Shown here: piece after piece, positions 1 to 24,556 of the stretch | How positions within the stretch are numbered: position 1 is the stretch's first letter | Layout: every line of letters starts with the position of its first letter | NCBI RefSeq assembly: GCF_040802235.1 | Contig: NC_133167.1 | Location: 17,042,501 to 17,106,500 of the forward strand | Reading direction: 5' to 3' | Source of the DNA: Manis javanica | Taxonomy: Eukaryota; Chordata; Mammalia; Pholidota; Manidae | Length of the DNA stretch: 64,000 nt | Translations under genes and position numbers: made by a program | The notes under the pieces: model-generated | The model's database searches: none | What the model was told of the DNA's origin: nothing | The model's input: only the letters and a program-made list of their open reading frames with translations

Positions 1-299
1 GCTGGGTCTTGCCCAGGATTACTGCTTTCAGAGTGCCTCCTGTCTTTGCTGACTGCTGCTGGGCACCACCACTCATCCCGGCTGTGGCAGAAGCTCAGGC
101 ACAAGGTGGACAGCTAGAGCTCCAGCATCAAGGGCTCCTGATCCAGACCCTTGTCAACATCCACACTGCCCCAACTCAGTTCAGGCCCCATCTCTGGTTT
201 GGAAGATGGCTGTAGTTTCCTAACCTGCTGTCAACTTGTCCCCCTTCAGAATTTAGTGGCCCACACAGAGATTCCACCATGTGGGAATCAGACCATAAC

Positions 300-899
300 A
301 CTCACCTGCTTAAGACCCTCTGAAGGTTCCCATTCCTCTTAAATAAAATCCCAACTCCTTACTCTGGTTTACAAGGATATGTGATGTGACCCATGCCCTG
401 CCCCACCCCACCTCTTCTCCTGCTAATCTGCCCCTTGATTTCTTCACTCCAATCACACTGGTCTCTTGGTATTCCTCCTGAGAAAGAAATCTTTCTGACC
501 TCAGAGTCTCTGCATTCACATGGCCTCTGCCTAGAGAGCCCTTACACTCAAACTGTGCACAGCTCTCATCATAGTGCAGGTCTCAGCATGAGCATCACAG
601 CTTGGAGGGACCTTCCCAGACCTGTGCCTTTACCTAAAGGGACCCCAATCCCACAAATCACTCTACATCCAGCACCTTGCTTCATTTTCTTCATGGCACA
701 TAGCATTGTCTGAAATGACCTTCTTGTGTATTTACTTGTTGATTGTCTATCTCCCCCAGCCAGAATGTAAACTCCAAGAGAGCAGGTGCTGTGTCTCTCA
801 TTCACATGTATCCTCAACACCCCTCCTCCCTGCCCTTCCATCCCAACCGCAGAGTGCCAGACCACAAAGAGTGCAAAATAAATATTTGTTAAATGGGTG
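300..899 (+). repeat. L2 LINE 3' fragment
   Basis: The stretch reads as L2 3' sequence: the CTTATTTGTT-like block, 'ccagaatgtaaactcc' and the tail 'aataaatatttgttaaatg'. It is diverged, as expected for an old mammalian L2. The 5' limit is approximate. Confidence 0.75.
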
Positions 900-979
900 A
901 TGTGGGGTGGGGGCTGGTGGGGAAGGGTGTCTGAGACCTCTGTATAATCACTCCAGCTCAGTTATGTCCATTTCTTCCT

Positions 980-985
980 TTTAAT
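980..985 (-). terminator. WNT10A: candidate WNT10A poly(A) signal ATTAAA
   Basis: On the minus strand ATTAAA lies about 355 nt past the stop. I saw no minus-strand AATAAA between it and the stop. A longer 3'UTR running beyond the window edge is also possible. Confidence 0.35.
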
Positions 986-1339
986 CCTCCTCCTGATCAT
1001 CAGCTTCCACTCCTTCCCTCCCATGCAGGGGGAGGGGGAGGGATGAAAGGAAACAGACCCAGGGGCGGCTGGGCTGACACTTGCCCTAGACTGTGGGGCA
1101 ATCCCTAGACCAACTGAACTGAATTTGGGGCTGCTGGCCAGGAGGCAAATCAGTCCTGAAGCCCACAGAAGTGTGTGGTGGGGTCCACTCAGGCCTGGGC
1201 TGTCCCGTGATTGCAGACGTGATGACCCTCAGAGCTGGGAGGCCCCTATAAGATCATGTCGTCCAACCTCCTCTCCTAGGAGCCAAGCCAAGACCGCATG
1301 CCGCATTGAGCCAGGCTCAGGGAGGCGGGAGCCTTGCGC

Positions 1340-12832
<11,493 letters not shown>

Positions 12833-13363
12833 GGCGGGCGGGCCTTGACAGGCCGGGACTGGGGGGCTCATAGCCCGGTGGGACCAGGGAGCCAGGGGTG
12901 ATGGCGCATGATCCACGGGGGTCGGGGTGGCTGCGACACACAGCTCCGACTCGGGTCACGGCTCCGGGAGCAGACGGTGCCCGCCTCCCCGCTCCATGGG
13001 GCAGCGCCCCCGGGCACCGCCCTCGGGGTGGGGGGGCGGGCAGGCGCACCGGGCACCTCCTGGCACAGGGGTCCAGGGAATTTCCCGAGGTCCCCCTGCG
13101 ACAATTCTTGGTGCCTCTCGAGAATAAGGGGGGCCTGGAGGTGCTGCGGGGTAGGGACAAGAGGCTTGGGTGCCGGGGAGCCTCCAGCGCAGTGCCGCAA
13201 GCCTGAGCTTCCGAGGGCTTGCGAGGCGGGCGGGGGTCGGGGGACTGGCGGCGCTGTCTGTGCCCGGCCCCACCGCCCAGAGAGTGAGTGACTGCCCCGG
13301 CTTGGGGAGCTCCGCCGCCTCCCCTTCCCCCCCATTCCCCGTGTCTCAAGGCTCTACCCTAGG

Positions 13364-13371
13364 TGACGTCA
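13364..13371. promoter_or_regulatory. perfect palindromic CRE, TGACGTCA
   Basis: The full 8-bp CREB/ATF site lies 532 bp upstream of the WNT10A ATG at the edge of the CpG island. The CpG inside the site makes chance survival less likely outside an unmethylated island. Confidence 0.6.
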
Positions 13372-13994
13372 CGATAGGGAGTGGGTGGAGGCGTGTATGT
13401 GTCCCGAGGCCACCGCGACAGCTCAGCACTGGGGTGGGAGCTGCGGGGAGGAGGGTAGGGAAGAAGTGTTGGGGTCTGTTTGCATGTGCACAGGAAAGTG
13501 CCACGGCTTGAGGCCCGCAGTTTTGTGAGGAAAGGTGTGCTACTGTTACTGTGTGTGTGTCTGGCTGAGACACAGCTGCTGAGGACTAGTCCACCCACCA
13601 CCCTCCACCAGTATACACACCTGCCGGGACTGTAGGGGAAGGGCTGGCCCCTCTGCTTGCCTGCACCACCTCAGGAGGTTCTTCCCAGTCTTGGCTGGAG
13701 AGGCAGGTGTGGGGTCTTGCAAAGGGGTTTGGCAGCTTCTGGGTTTTGCTCTCCTTCGCGGTGTGAACTTAAACAAGTGCTTTCTGCTCCCTGAGCCAGC
13801 CTCGGCCCCTTTGTGAAATGATGTTAATGAGGCCCTTCATCTAGTCAGTGAGCCAGTGAAAAAGTGCCAGGATTCCAGTAAATGCTTGTCTGGGAGTAGA
13901 GCACCCCAGGGTGGCAAACCCTGGGAGGAGGAATTAGAAAGCCTCTTAATCCTAAAAATGTGATTTGAGGTCATCTTATTTCACCCCATTTTAT

Positions 13995-14095
13995 TTCAAA
14001 AGAAAATATTGAGACTCAGAGAGGGTCATGATTCATGCAAGATCACACAGCCAGTTAGTGGAAGAGCTGGAACCAAACTCAGTTCTGTTGGCTGT
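13995..14095 (-). repeat. MIR fragment, antisense
   Basis: 'gagactcagagagggtcatg', 'caagatcacacagccagttagtgg' and 'agctggaacc' match the reverse complement of the MIR core. Confidence 0.75.
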
Positions 14096-15094
14096 GAACA
14101 CAGCAGCAGGAGCCCCAACACCAATCATTGCCTGCCTGGGCCCCACCTGCAGGGCCCAGGCCCTTCCACTTGGTGTCTGGGAGTTCTCCAGCACCAGCCT
14201 CCTGGCTCAGGCCTAATCCTCTTTTGGGATCCCTTCCTGTCATCCCACCCAGATGAACACTGGGGTCACCTCAATGTGGGATGAGTATCCTGGACCCAGA
14301 TGAGGGCCTCGGAGCCAGAGGGTTGGGGACATTGGCTCCAGCTTCTGGTTCTGGTTCTACCCTGGACCCTGATAGTAAATCTTACCCTCTCCTGCTGTGG
14401 CCATAGCATCTTCCTCTGTAAAATGGGTACAAGCTTCCCACTCTATGCAGACACTTTTCTCCCAACTTCACTGCCCTCTCTCAAAGAGAACCCCTCCTTG
14501 TTTAAGGACAAACTACCCAAGCCTCTGGGCTCTGAGACAAAAGGGGCCCATTCCTGGAATTACCAATCCCTGGGGAATTGGAGGAGAAGGGTGGGGCCTT
14601 CCCTGTCCCCAGACTGTCAGTTGGTGAGGGTATCCTGAGCAACAGCAGGCTGACAGCATGCTTCCCCTTTCTTTCCCCCATCTCTGCAACCGCCACAGCT
14701 GTCAGGAATTAAGGGCTTGAGGCTGCTGGGGGTGGGGGTGGGGCAGTGGGGAGAGCAGTCTGGCTGGACAGCAGGAAAACAGCCGGGGGCAGGAAGCAAT
14801 CTATGTCAGCCAGAGCTTTGTTTGACCCCAGGTGCTCCCTGCCCTCTCCACTGTCCGGCACCATGCTGCAGGGACAGGGACAGATTGGGACTAGAGTTTG
14901 GGAAGAGTATGCAGAAGGACAGAGCAGAACCAGGAAACATGAACCGAGGGTGGGAGAGGGCACCAGCAGAGATGATCCTGGCTGGGGAGTCGTTAGCTGT
15001 TGGGGAAGCTGAGGCCTAGAAAGGATTAGGAACAGGCCCAGGGTGACACAGGGAATGGGTTCATAACCCAGGTTGCAGACCTCCCTACTCTCTC

Positions 15095-15295
15095 TTGCTC
15101 ATACTAGTATCTCCCATGCTGGATGCATCATATGTATCCCCTGGGATAGGCCATTGTGGGAAATACTGATTCTGGGCTCCACACAGATGAATGAGCCTTT
15201 TCAGGAGCAAAGCCTGGGGATCTGCATTTTTACCCAGGATCCCAAGTGATTGCCTTGAGGGCCACATTTGGGAAGTGCTACTGCCCTGCTTGAGC
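15095..15295. repeat. MER5-like hAT (Charlie) fragment
   Basis: 'cctgggatctgcatttttacc' style wording, 'caagtgatt' and 'gaagtgctactg' recall the MER5A/Charlie MITE body. Diverged; limits are approximate. Confidence 0.45.
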
Positions 15296-17999
15296 GGCTA
15301 TTTTTTCCTTCGCCTCCCTCTAACAAGGGAGGGTGTCTTTGCTCCCTCACCCTCCATTGTTCATGAAACACAGAGGTGTAAAGGAGAGGGAGAAGACCCT
15401 TTCTTTGAAAATCCCTGGAAACAAATGATGATTCCTAAGCCTTGCTTACAGTGGTGCATGGTTCCCAAGCCTGGGGCACTTCTCAGTCCAGGAAGGACAG
15501 GGATATGTAGGTACAGGGCCTTACAGGTGGAGATGAGACCCAGAAAGAGTGTCTGCGGCTGGAGCCCCAACCCCAGATGACCCATGCCTTGGGCAAGCCC
15601 CTATCAGCAGCCCCCTAGGCCCCACCCTGGCCCCATCCTGGGCTCTGGTCCTCAGCCCAGCCCCCGCCTCCACAGCCACCTGAGACCACAATTACAGGGG
15701 CCACTGGAGGTTGGGGGAGCACAGGGATGAAAGGCCCCTTGGAAAATGGTTCCAGCTGGGGTGGCTTTGGAGGAGGCTGCAGGGAAAGGAGGGCTGGGGA
15801 AGGCACAGGGGAGAACAGGCAGGACTCTCATGACCCAGACCAGGCCAGACTCAGTACCAGTGCTCTTCCAGAAAAGTTTGTCTTGGTGAGGAAGAGAGGG
15901 AAGGAGCCTCATACTGATAAGGGAGCTCTTTGTCCTATTGTCTGGGTGTCCAGGACCATCACCCCTCAGCAAGATAAGGAGGGATAGCTTGCTGCTTCCA
16001 TCTCCTGAACACCTATGTCTGGTCACTGAAGGGAAGGGGAAATACTTCCTGAGTCCTTGGCCTCAGGCTGATCCTGGGCCTTCCAACCAGCCTCTTCACC
16101 CATCTGCAGGCATTCTGGATGTTCCTGATGTGGTCACACATACATCTGGGGTGCCTCTGTGCTCTTTCCCCATCTCTCCAGTTCCACATGTTCCCCATCT
16201 CTCACCAGAGGGGAATCTTGATAGCTCAGATGGTGCCTGGGGCTGAGCAGCTGGGTGAGCAAGGGATGTGTGGGGATGAGGCATTGCTGAGCCCTGCTTC
16301 CAGCCCCTTCCCAGGCAGCAGTGCAAGAGCACAGCGCCATCTTTGACCAGGATAATGGTCCACTTGGTGCCTTTCAAGCCACCACTTTCACCCTTCATAG
16401 AAGGCAGTTTCCAGACTCCTGCTGGGCTTGGTCACAGGAAATGGACCACTAATCTGTGACTAGTAGTTTGAAGATTGTAATGCATTCTTACAATGTACTA
16501 AAAAGCTTTCAGGCACCACCATTTTATGGGGAAACTGCGACTCAGAGAGAGACTCAAATCAAGGCCAAGCTAGTGAGGCCCTTTCTCACTGTATCATGCT
16601 ACTTCTTCTGAATTCCTTTTAGCCTGCTTGGGGTGGTGTCAGTTAATGTTACTGTCTCAGTTTTCCTCCCTGGCATCGTGGAGAAGGATAGCCATCTTCA
16701 CCCACTCCATTATCCATCCCCCACAGGGACCTGGCAGTAGACAGTGGAAGGCAGGCATCCCAGCCTTAGGTCTGGGCCAGCCCTGAGGTCCCAGACAGTC
16801 TAGAATCCAAGCTGTCCATGGTCTCCTTGCTTCCTTTCATCCTGCCCTCTCCTGCCCACGACTCTGTTCAGAGTTCCCCAGATGTCCTTCAAGTACTGTT
16901 GGTCCTTTAATAGGGAATCTGGGTTCTGTGCACCCTCTGGTGGTCTCTGAGTTAAGTGCAGGCGGGTATTTTGTTCTTGTTTTTTTAAAAAATTTTTACA
17001 GGGCAGAGCTCTGGGGAAGGCAGAAATGTGAATATAAACCCTACCCTAGGGAGCTTTATTTCTCCTCCATGTGGCCCACAATGCCAGTTCTACTCTCCTC
17101 CCTTGTAAGTTAGCTAGACCCCCTTGGGTCAAGAAATTCTGAGACCAAATTCTTCATGATACTTCCCTGAAGCCCAGGCATTTGACCAAAGGAGGCAGTA
17201 GGAGGCAGAAAGCATAACCCAGATGCCCCTTCCTTTGCTCTTCAGCCTGAGGGCTCCTCCTCAAATATGCCTCACCTTGGGGTTCCAATATGATCCTTAG
17301 GGGCTGAGCCAGGCTAGGTCATAGAGCTGGTGTAGGGGCATTGTGGGGGAGGACAGTGCTCTGGAAGCCATGGTGAGCTCCCCTTCTGTTTCACTTGAAC
17401 TCTTTTCTCCTCCCTGTGCCCCCATTCCCTGTAGTCTTAGGGGGGCCTCCAATCCCAGTCATGGTAGTACATCTCTCTGAACACTGTCATTGGTTCAGGG
17501 ATAGGCAAGTGACCCATGCTGACCTAGTTGGGGCCTTCGTTATGATTTCTTCTGGGAAAGTCATTCTTTTGGGGATCATCTGCTCTAAGAATGTGGGCAT
17601 AGGGCTGGCATAGAGAGAGAGTCTATCTGCAGCAAGAGAGAATAATGAATATGGTGTGAAAAGAGAGGTAGAGATAAGCAGAAACAACAGATGGGGGGGA
17701 TAGGTGTGAGGGGAGGAGATGAGGGAGAGAAAGGGAAGCCTAGACCCATTTGGGTCCCTGGGTTCAGCCGTGCCTGAATCCACTCTTACCCTGGGACTTC
17801 CTAGGTATAAGATTCATTAATTCCCTTTGGCCTAAGCTAGTTTGAATTGGATATCTTCATTTGCAATCAGGGCCTGCCCAATACCCATGAAGTATTCTAT
17901 CCCCATTTTCACAGTAACCACTATTTATTAAAAATAAATTTGATGTAAATTACTGTGTCAAATGCTGAGCTAAGTGCTTTTTATATCTCAAAAAATCTT

Positions 18000-18535
18000 C
18001 CCCTCAATCCTATAAGGATGTGGGATGGATTACAATGGCTGCAGATTCTTTGCCACTCTCCCACTGAGAGGTAGAGCCTGCTTCCCCTTCTCTTGCTTGG
18101 CTGGTTCTGTGACTTGTGTTGGCCAATAGGCAGTGACAGCAGTGCTATGTGACTTCCAAGGCTGGACCTGAAGAAGAGACTTGCAGTTTCTGCCTTCAAG
18201 TTTGGCACAGTCTATTTTGAAAGTCAGGCTTATGTAAGAAGTCTACTACAGTGAAGCTACCATGCTGTGAGGAAGCCCATGTGGGCCACGTAGAGAGGAG
18301 ACCACTGGAGAAGCTCTGTGGTACACACAATATAACTTCAAGCCTCTCGGACCATCCAGCCCAGCCCACCCACCAGCAGAATACAGCCAAGTGAACTGAC
18401 CACCACCAATAGTTCCACCATAAGGAGTAGAATCACCAAGCTGAGTTCTGACAAATCCCTGACCTAAAGGATCATGAGGAGTAATTATTTTGGGGTGTTT
18501 GTTATGCAGTGATAGATAACCAAAACTGGACCATA
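18000..18535 (+). repeat. MLT1-like MaLR LTR, old endogenous retroviral relic
   Basis: Runs through 'ctttgccactctcccactgagaggtagagcctgcttcccc', 'gtgacttgtgttggccaatag', 'gaggaagccc' and ends 'ttttggggtgtttgttatgcag', the order of an MLT1-type LTR. Strongly diverged, with no coding remnant. Confidence 0.6.
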
Positions 18536-19454
18536 TTCACTGTATAGCTAAAGAAACTGAGGCTAATAGGGCTTATACTGTAAACTTCCAAACAACAGCA
18601 CCAGCTTCAAACCCAGAGTGCCTGAATCCAAATCTCATGCTTTGCCCTACATACTTTGATGGGACTCATTCTCCACTGTGTATTTGGATTATGGGAAAAC
18701 TGGGGTCTCTGAATCCCAGCCATTTGACTACGCTCTCCTCCGTCCTCTCTGGAGGGCGGTGGAGACATGAAGTTCATCTCTGGAGAACCCAGAACCCCAA
18801 ACCCTTCCTTTCTGTTCCTTTGCCATCAGCTTCTCAACAAAGAACCAGAAGTGAGAAAATATGGATACCAAGAGAGATCTCGGGAGAACTTTGCTTCATC
18901 TCCCTTTAAGTGTGATTAGAAATGCTGTTCTGGGCAGTCTTTCCAATGTTAATGGAAGTGAAATTAGTTTCAGTGCTAACAAAGTCTGATGTTACTAATA
19001 ACTTATTTTCAACAATTCTACAGTTTATAAAGTGCTTTAACCCTATAGGCTTGGTTGGCCCTAAAAGTCTATCCTCAAATTCCCCAGGGGTCACAGAACC
19101 AGAGGGCAGGCAGATAAAGACACACTTGCCTAGATTTAGGAGGAGAGCTGAACTGAGAGCTGAGTCTACCACCAGTAGTCTTTGGTATTCTTCCCACCTT
19201 GCAGTTCCAGGCCTTCCATGTGTGGTAAGAGTGAATAAGAAAAATGCCAAGGGAGAGATTTGGCACTCCTCCACTGTTGCCAGGAGAGGCCAGTCTGGTA
19301 AAGGAAAGACAGGGGTCCAGGGGGATAACTCCAGAGATTCAAGTTCTATCAGCCATCTCCCCTTACACACTCCTTCCACAGCCTGGCCCCCTGCAGCGCA
19401 CAGGACACCAGGCCCCTCCAAAACTGTGGGCCCACTCTCATTGGTTCAAATATC

Positions 19455-19460
19455 TTTATT
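19455..19460 (-). terminator. WNT6: WNT6 poly(A) signal AATAAA
   Basis: On the minus strand AATAAA lies about 350 nt past the WNT6 stop, giving a compact 3'UTR. It is the first AATAAA after the stop that I found. Confidence 0.75.
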
Positions 19461-19808
19461 GATACGAAATTCACCCACCCACCCCACGGCTAGCAGTTCT
19501 CAGGAGCCCTGCATCCAGAGGCCTAGAGACTGGCTCTTTGGTTTCTATCTGGGTGCCAAGGACAGAGAGGGCCTGTGCAGTCTCCCCCAGAAGCCCCCAG
19601 AGCGCCTCTCGGGGTGAAGGGCCCTCCGGTGTCCCGGGTCTGGTGGGCGGGCGTATATTTTAAGCCCCGCCGCCTAGCCTCAGTTTCCAGAGACCTGGGA
19701 TGGACTTAAGCAAGAAGCTGGGCTGGACAGCGCCCCCTCCTGGAGTTCAGAGGTCCCGCAGGTGCCAAAGGCGGCTCTGCCCGCAAGTTTAGAGAGCCTG
19801 GCGGCGGA

Positions 19809-20270
19809 TCAGAGGCAGAGGCTGAGCTCCTTGCGCACGCGGCAGCGATGGCACTGCACTACGCAGCACCAGTGGAAGCGACACAGGCAGTTTTCCTCGA
19901 GTTGCACGCTCTCCTGGCGGTGCCCGCGGCCGCAGCACAGCAGGTCGCAGCCGCTGAGGTCCGGGGCACTGCTATTGCAGGCGCGGCCGCGCGTGCCCGG
20001 TGAGCCGGTGCGCCGGTTCGGGGCACAAAAGTCGGGCGAGTCTGCGGCGTAGAGTAGGTCAGCGCGGCCAGGCGGCTTCAGAGTGCGGACGGCGGGCAGC
20101 AGAGCCTTGCCGTCGTTAGTGCCCATGACACGTGAGGCGCCGTGGAAGCGTTCGAGCAGCCGCGCTCCCACCTCGCGGAACGGAGGCAGCTTCTGCCAGC
20201 AGGTGCGCAGCGCGCACGAGCCAGACAGCCCGTGGCATTTGCACTCGGTGCGGGTGTGGCTCCTCACCGC
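19809..20270 (-). CDS. WNT6: WNT6 terminal coding exon 4
   Basis: Acceptor CCGCAG precedes GCG GTG AGG ([13 protein letters not shown]). Holds the Ser lipidation motif, [15 protein letters not shown], the CNSS sequon, CCGRGHR and [12 protein letters not shown] at 19809-19811. Confidence 0.96.
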   Translation of the reverse strand, partial: AVRSHTRTECKCHGLSGSCALRTCWQKLPPFREVGARLLERFHGASRVMGTNDGKALLPAVRTLKPPGRADLLYAADSPDFCAPNRRTGSPGTRGRACNSSAPDLSGCDLLCCGRGHRQESVQLEENCLCRFHWCCVVQCHRCRVRKELSLCL

Positions 20271-23200
20271 CTGCGGGAAGCAGAAGGGACGGTGGATGGG
20301 AACAGATGAGGGGCGTGGAAAGGCCCAGAGAACCCACAGAAAGTAAGATGGGGTTGTTGGGGTGGACGGAAGGAAGGAAGGAGGAAGGGAGGAAAGAATG
20401 GTAAGGGAGGAAGGGAAAGGAAGGAGGAAAAAAGTGCAAAATGGGGAGGAGGAAAACCAGAGAGTGACGGCCCCAGGGGAGGAGGAATAATGATAAGAGT
20501 GGAGGAGTAAGAGAAGAGAGGAGTGAGGGGGTCAGTCCCTAGGGCAGAGATTCCAAGATCCAGAGCCAGGGAATGGGGGAGAACGCAAAATGGACAGCAG
20601 GGGTGAGATATCCTGGAGGGGGGAGGGAGGTGCCAACTGTCATACCCTATTCCGTCTGCCAAGCCAGCCCCCTCATTCCTGTCCCTCATGAGCCCTAGGC
20701 AGGGCTGAGCAGAGACGCAGAGCCACCCACCTGGGCGTCTGTCTCCACCACCCCTCCCCAACCCTCTGACAGGTATGTGGGCCTGTCCGGACATTCTTCT
20801 CCGGGCCCCCTCTTACTCTCCTGCCGGATGCCTCAGGGCCAAACCCTAGAGGACACAGGATATGTGTGGAGGTATCCCTAGAACACCCTGGAATTGAGGC
20901 ATAGGGTGCACGCAGGAGGCCCACTGAGAGTGCACTGCCGAGAACTGGAACCCAGGAGTCCTGCCCTTGTTTGCTATTTGTGTCTGAACCTGGGGTCTAA
21001 GAGTCAAAACCCCACTAAGGATTTATGGGGTCAGACAACACAGGAAGATCATCTCGGGAAGCTCAGAGTTCAGAGGCAAACTTGATCTACAGACTTGTGT
21101 GTCCTCCTCCCCATCCCAGACCCTCTCATTTCCCCACCTCCTTCTGGAAACATCTGACCCAAACAGCTTTTTATCCATAAACAGGAGCTCGCAGGACCCT
21201 CCTCATTGTGGAGAGAAGGAGAGAGGCTGCTAGAATTCCGGGCAGGGACTGGTCTGAGGTTGCTGGGCAACCACTTGGCAAATGCCCAGACTCAGTCACA
21301 GCTTTCTGGTCTCTGCCTGACCCCCTCCACCAGGACCTACTCCTCATCCTTCACTCTTTTCCAAGCCCGTGTCCCTTGGGCCTATTCTAGTCCCTTTCCA
21401 GGCCTCCTTCACTTCCCCTGGCTCCTCTGCCTCCACACCCCATACCTTTGCCCCAGCTGCTATCCATTTTTTCATCCCCAGCCTTTGTCTCCTTCCTCCA
21501 CCCGTGCCCTGGCAGCCAGATCTCTACCCACCCCAAGCTTTGCCATGCCTGTCCTGTCTCAGATGTATGCCCTCCCCATCTGGGGTGCCTAAGAGCCCTG
21601 AGTCCTCTTTCCTGGGTGTCCCCTTCTCACCCTGCCCACTGGACCACCAGTCCCAGGTCCTCCCAGACACCCCATCTGACACCTTCTCAGCTAGCCACCT
21701 ACCTCCCACATGCCCACCCATGCCATCAGCCAGTCTTCCCAAGTGCTCCCTTCTGCCATGCTGGCTCCCACAAACCTGATGGGGCTCCTACACAGTCTCC
21801 CACATCCTTTCACAGCCACCCATACTTCCACACTTCCTCCCACCACACTCTTACACATTGCTGCCCATACTCACCAGTCGACCCGCCTCATTGTTATGAA
21901 GTTGCACCAATGCTCGTATGTCTCCGCGTCCCCGCTTGTGTCGAGCATCCATAAAGAGCCTTGACTTCTCATCTCCAAAGTCCACGTCATCGCCACAGCC
22001 TCCCCACTCCCAGGCAGCGCTACCATCTGGGGAGGCTGTGGGGCCGGGGAGGCCAGGGGGGCCAGGGGTCCCGGGCAGGCCAGGGGGGTGGGGCGGGGCC
22101 CGCCCACGGGGTGCCTGGCAGCCGCACTGCAGCAGTTCACCCATGGAGCAGGCCTGCGTTACCGCGTGGCTGGCACCTGCCGCTGTTACAGCAAACACGA
22201 ACGCAGTCTCCCGGATGTCTGCAGATGCAGGGAGGGGCAGTCAGCTGGAGGAACCAAAGTTGGGTCCTGGGGGACTGTGTGGGTGAGGCCACGTGGCATG
22301 TGGCTGGGAGACAGGGTCGGTGAAGGGTGCCCTAGACCATGGCAGAGGTGGAGCTCAGGTAGCCTTCCCAAACCCCCACCCTGTCTTCTGGTCCCCTAGC
22401 AAAGAGAAAGCAGGCTCCCAGGTCCGCTCCCAGACTGACCCTGCTGCAGGATGCGTCCGAAGGCCTTGCTGTGGCTGGAGCAGTTCCAGCGGCGGAATCG
22501 GAATTGGAACTGGCATTCTCGCACCCCAAGCCGGGCGCCCCGAGCTAACTCAGCCACCACTTCCGGCTCAGCCTGGCACAACTCAGCCTGCCGCCCTGCC
22601 AGCCGCCGTGCCTTCCTGCAGATGCTGGTAGGGTCCATGACCAAGGGGCTTCCCACGGCCCTGGGAAGCAAAGAACAGGTCAAAGGTGTATCTCAAAGGG
22701 CTTGGGGTAAGGGGGAGAGAGACCAGCCTGCCTCAGCTAACAGCCAGCTGTTGTGATATGCCCTTCTCCCACCACCGTCCCCTCAACTGGATTGAAATTG
22801 TCCCATCTGGCTCTCTTACCAGTCCATGTCTGTGTTCCCTCTTAACTTTATTCTAGATTTTGCACATCTTATAGGAATTTGTCTCAATTTGACTCAAGGT
22901 AAAGGCAGCTGGCACCAGAGAGGCCAAGGTTAACATTCAACAGGCCTGGTGCAAAAAGGAGACAAGGAAGAAATTAACAGGACAATCAAGAAGGCTGCCA
23001 AAGTAAAGAAAACATGTACCATAAAGAGATTCTAAAGAAAAGCAGGCAGTGAAAAAAAAAGAAAAGAAAAGAAAAGCAGGCAGTGTCGGAGAAGGGTCTG
23101 GTCTCAGTGGACCACAAGCTGTGGGCATGTGTCAGCTCAATAGTCCTGATGCTAGAAAGAGGTGATCCCAGGAATGTAGAAAGCAAGGATGTTAGAATAG

Positions 23201-24405
23201 CTAGGGAAGGAGCCTCTGAGGAAAGTCACACTCCCTCTCTAACCCAAGTTTCTCCTTCTGTAAACTGGGAAGGATGGGTTTGATCTCTAAGGTGGGCCCT
23301 CCCCCCTGCTATCTTCTGTTTGCCTGAACAAGAGAGTAGGAGGAAGGAGCTGAGGACTGAGTCTCTGAAGCACTGTTGTGAAGTGTGCAACACTGACCCT
23401 TTTCCTGCTCCAGGGTCTGTGACCTTTCCAGAGCAGATGGCAGCAAATCACGCTCTGTGCACTGGGGTGACATAACTGATTGGGGAAGGGGCTGCTGTTT
23501 GGCTTGATGGGTAAAGCCACTTCCGGGGAAGTTCCACACTCTCAGAAATCTCACCATTCCCAGCCTTTGTTCCTCCTAAGGAGAGAGCTGCCATTTGGTT
23601 TCCATATACCAGACCACTGAAGGTTAAGTCTGCTAGGTATTCACACCTGGGTGGAACTGCTTTAATCAGATTGCTCTTATTTGAACACTTAGCTGGGATC
23701 CCTGTCTTGTAGGAATGAGTGGGTAGAGCACTTGGGAGCCAAGGGTAATTTGAGACCACTCAAAAACCCTTTAGCAGAGGCCAGAAAAAGACTCTGGGCG
23801 GCAAGTGGCACCAGGAGAAGAAAATGTAGAGGAAAATGGTGGCAAATAGGTGCCAAAGGTCAAGTGGCCCACTTTTAAGTTTAGCTTTAGTGCACATCTG
23901 CCCCACTGTCCCCATTTGCTCCACAAATATAGGCTTCCCAGGTGTGTTCTGGACCCACCATAATGGGCTTAAATAGCAGCAAGAGGAATTTAAGTCTTAA
24001 GGTAGAACTTCTCAACACTGAGAGGTGAGATGCTTGAAGAGGTGGTTGCAGGAAGATATATAAGCTCAGTCCTTCAGGTCTCCTACTACACAACCCACAC
24101 ACATACACACACCCCACACCGCACCACCCTATCATGTCATTGTCATCATCCCTACCCAAATAGTGCAGGAGCCAAGGTTTTTTTATCAGTGGAAAGACTT
24201 ACAGTACAGACCTTCCTTCCTCTGTGCTCAGGACCTGCCTATCACTGCATTCCAACTGTGGCCTGGGAAGGTCCAGCTCCAACTCTTTCCCAGCGCTAGA
24301 GAAGTCATGGGTGGAGCAGTAGGGAGGCGCCAAGGGTAGGGCAGCCCAAGCCGGCTCCCAGTGGCCCAATGACCTTTAAGGGTTGATCAGTCTCTATCTA
24401 TCTGC

Positions 24406-24482
<77 letters not shown>

Positions 24483-24499
24483 CATCCATCCATCTATCC

Positions 24500-24556
<57 letters not shown>

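Larger units (their letters stand above)
1..1339. other. WNT10A 3' flank / 3'UTR region
   Basis: Contains the proximal 3'UTR of WNT10A (minus strand) and a plus-oriented L2 fragment. No other gene was seen; short ORFs here show no recognisable protein. Confidence 0.6.
13401..19440. other. WNT10A-WNT6 intergenic region
   Basis: About 6 kb between the WNT10A promoter and the WNT6 3' end, which are arranged head to tail. Holds antisense MIR pieces, a MER5-like fragment and an MLT1-like LTR. No gene was recognised. Confidence 0.75.
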
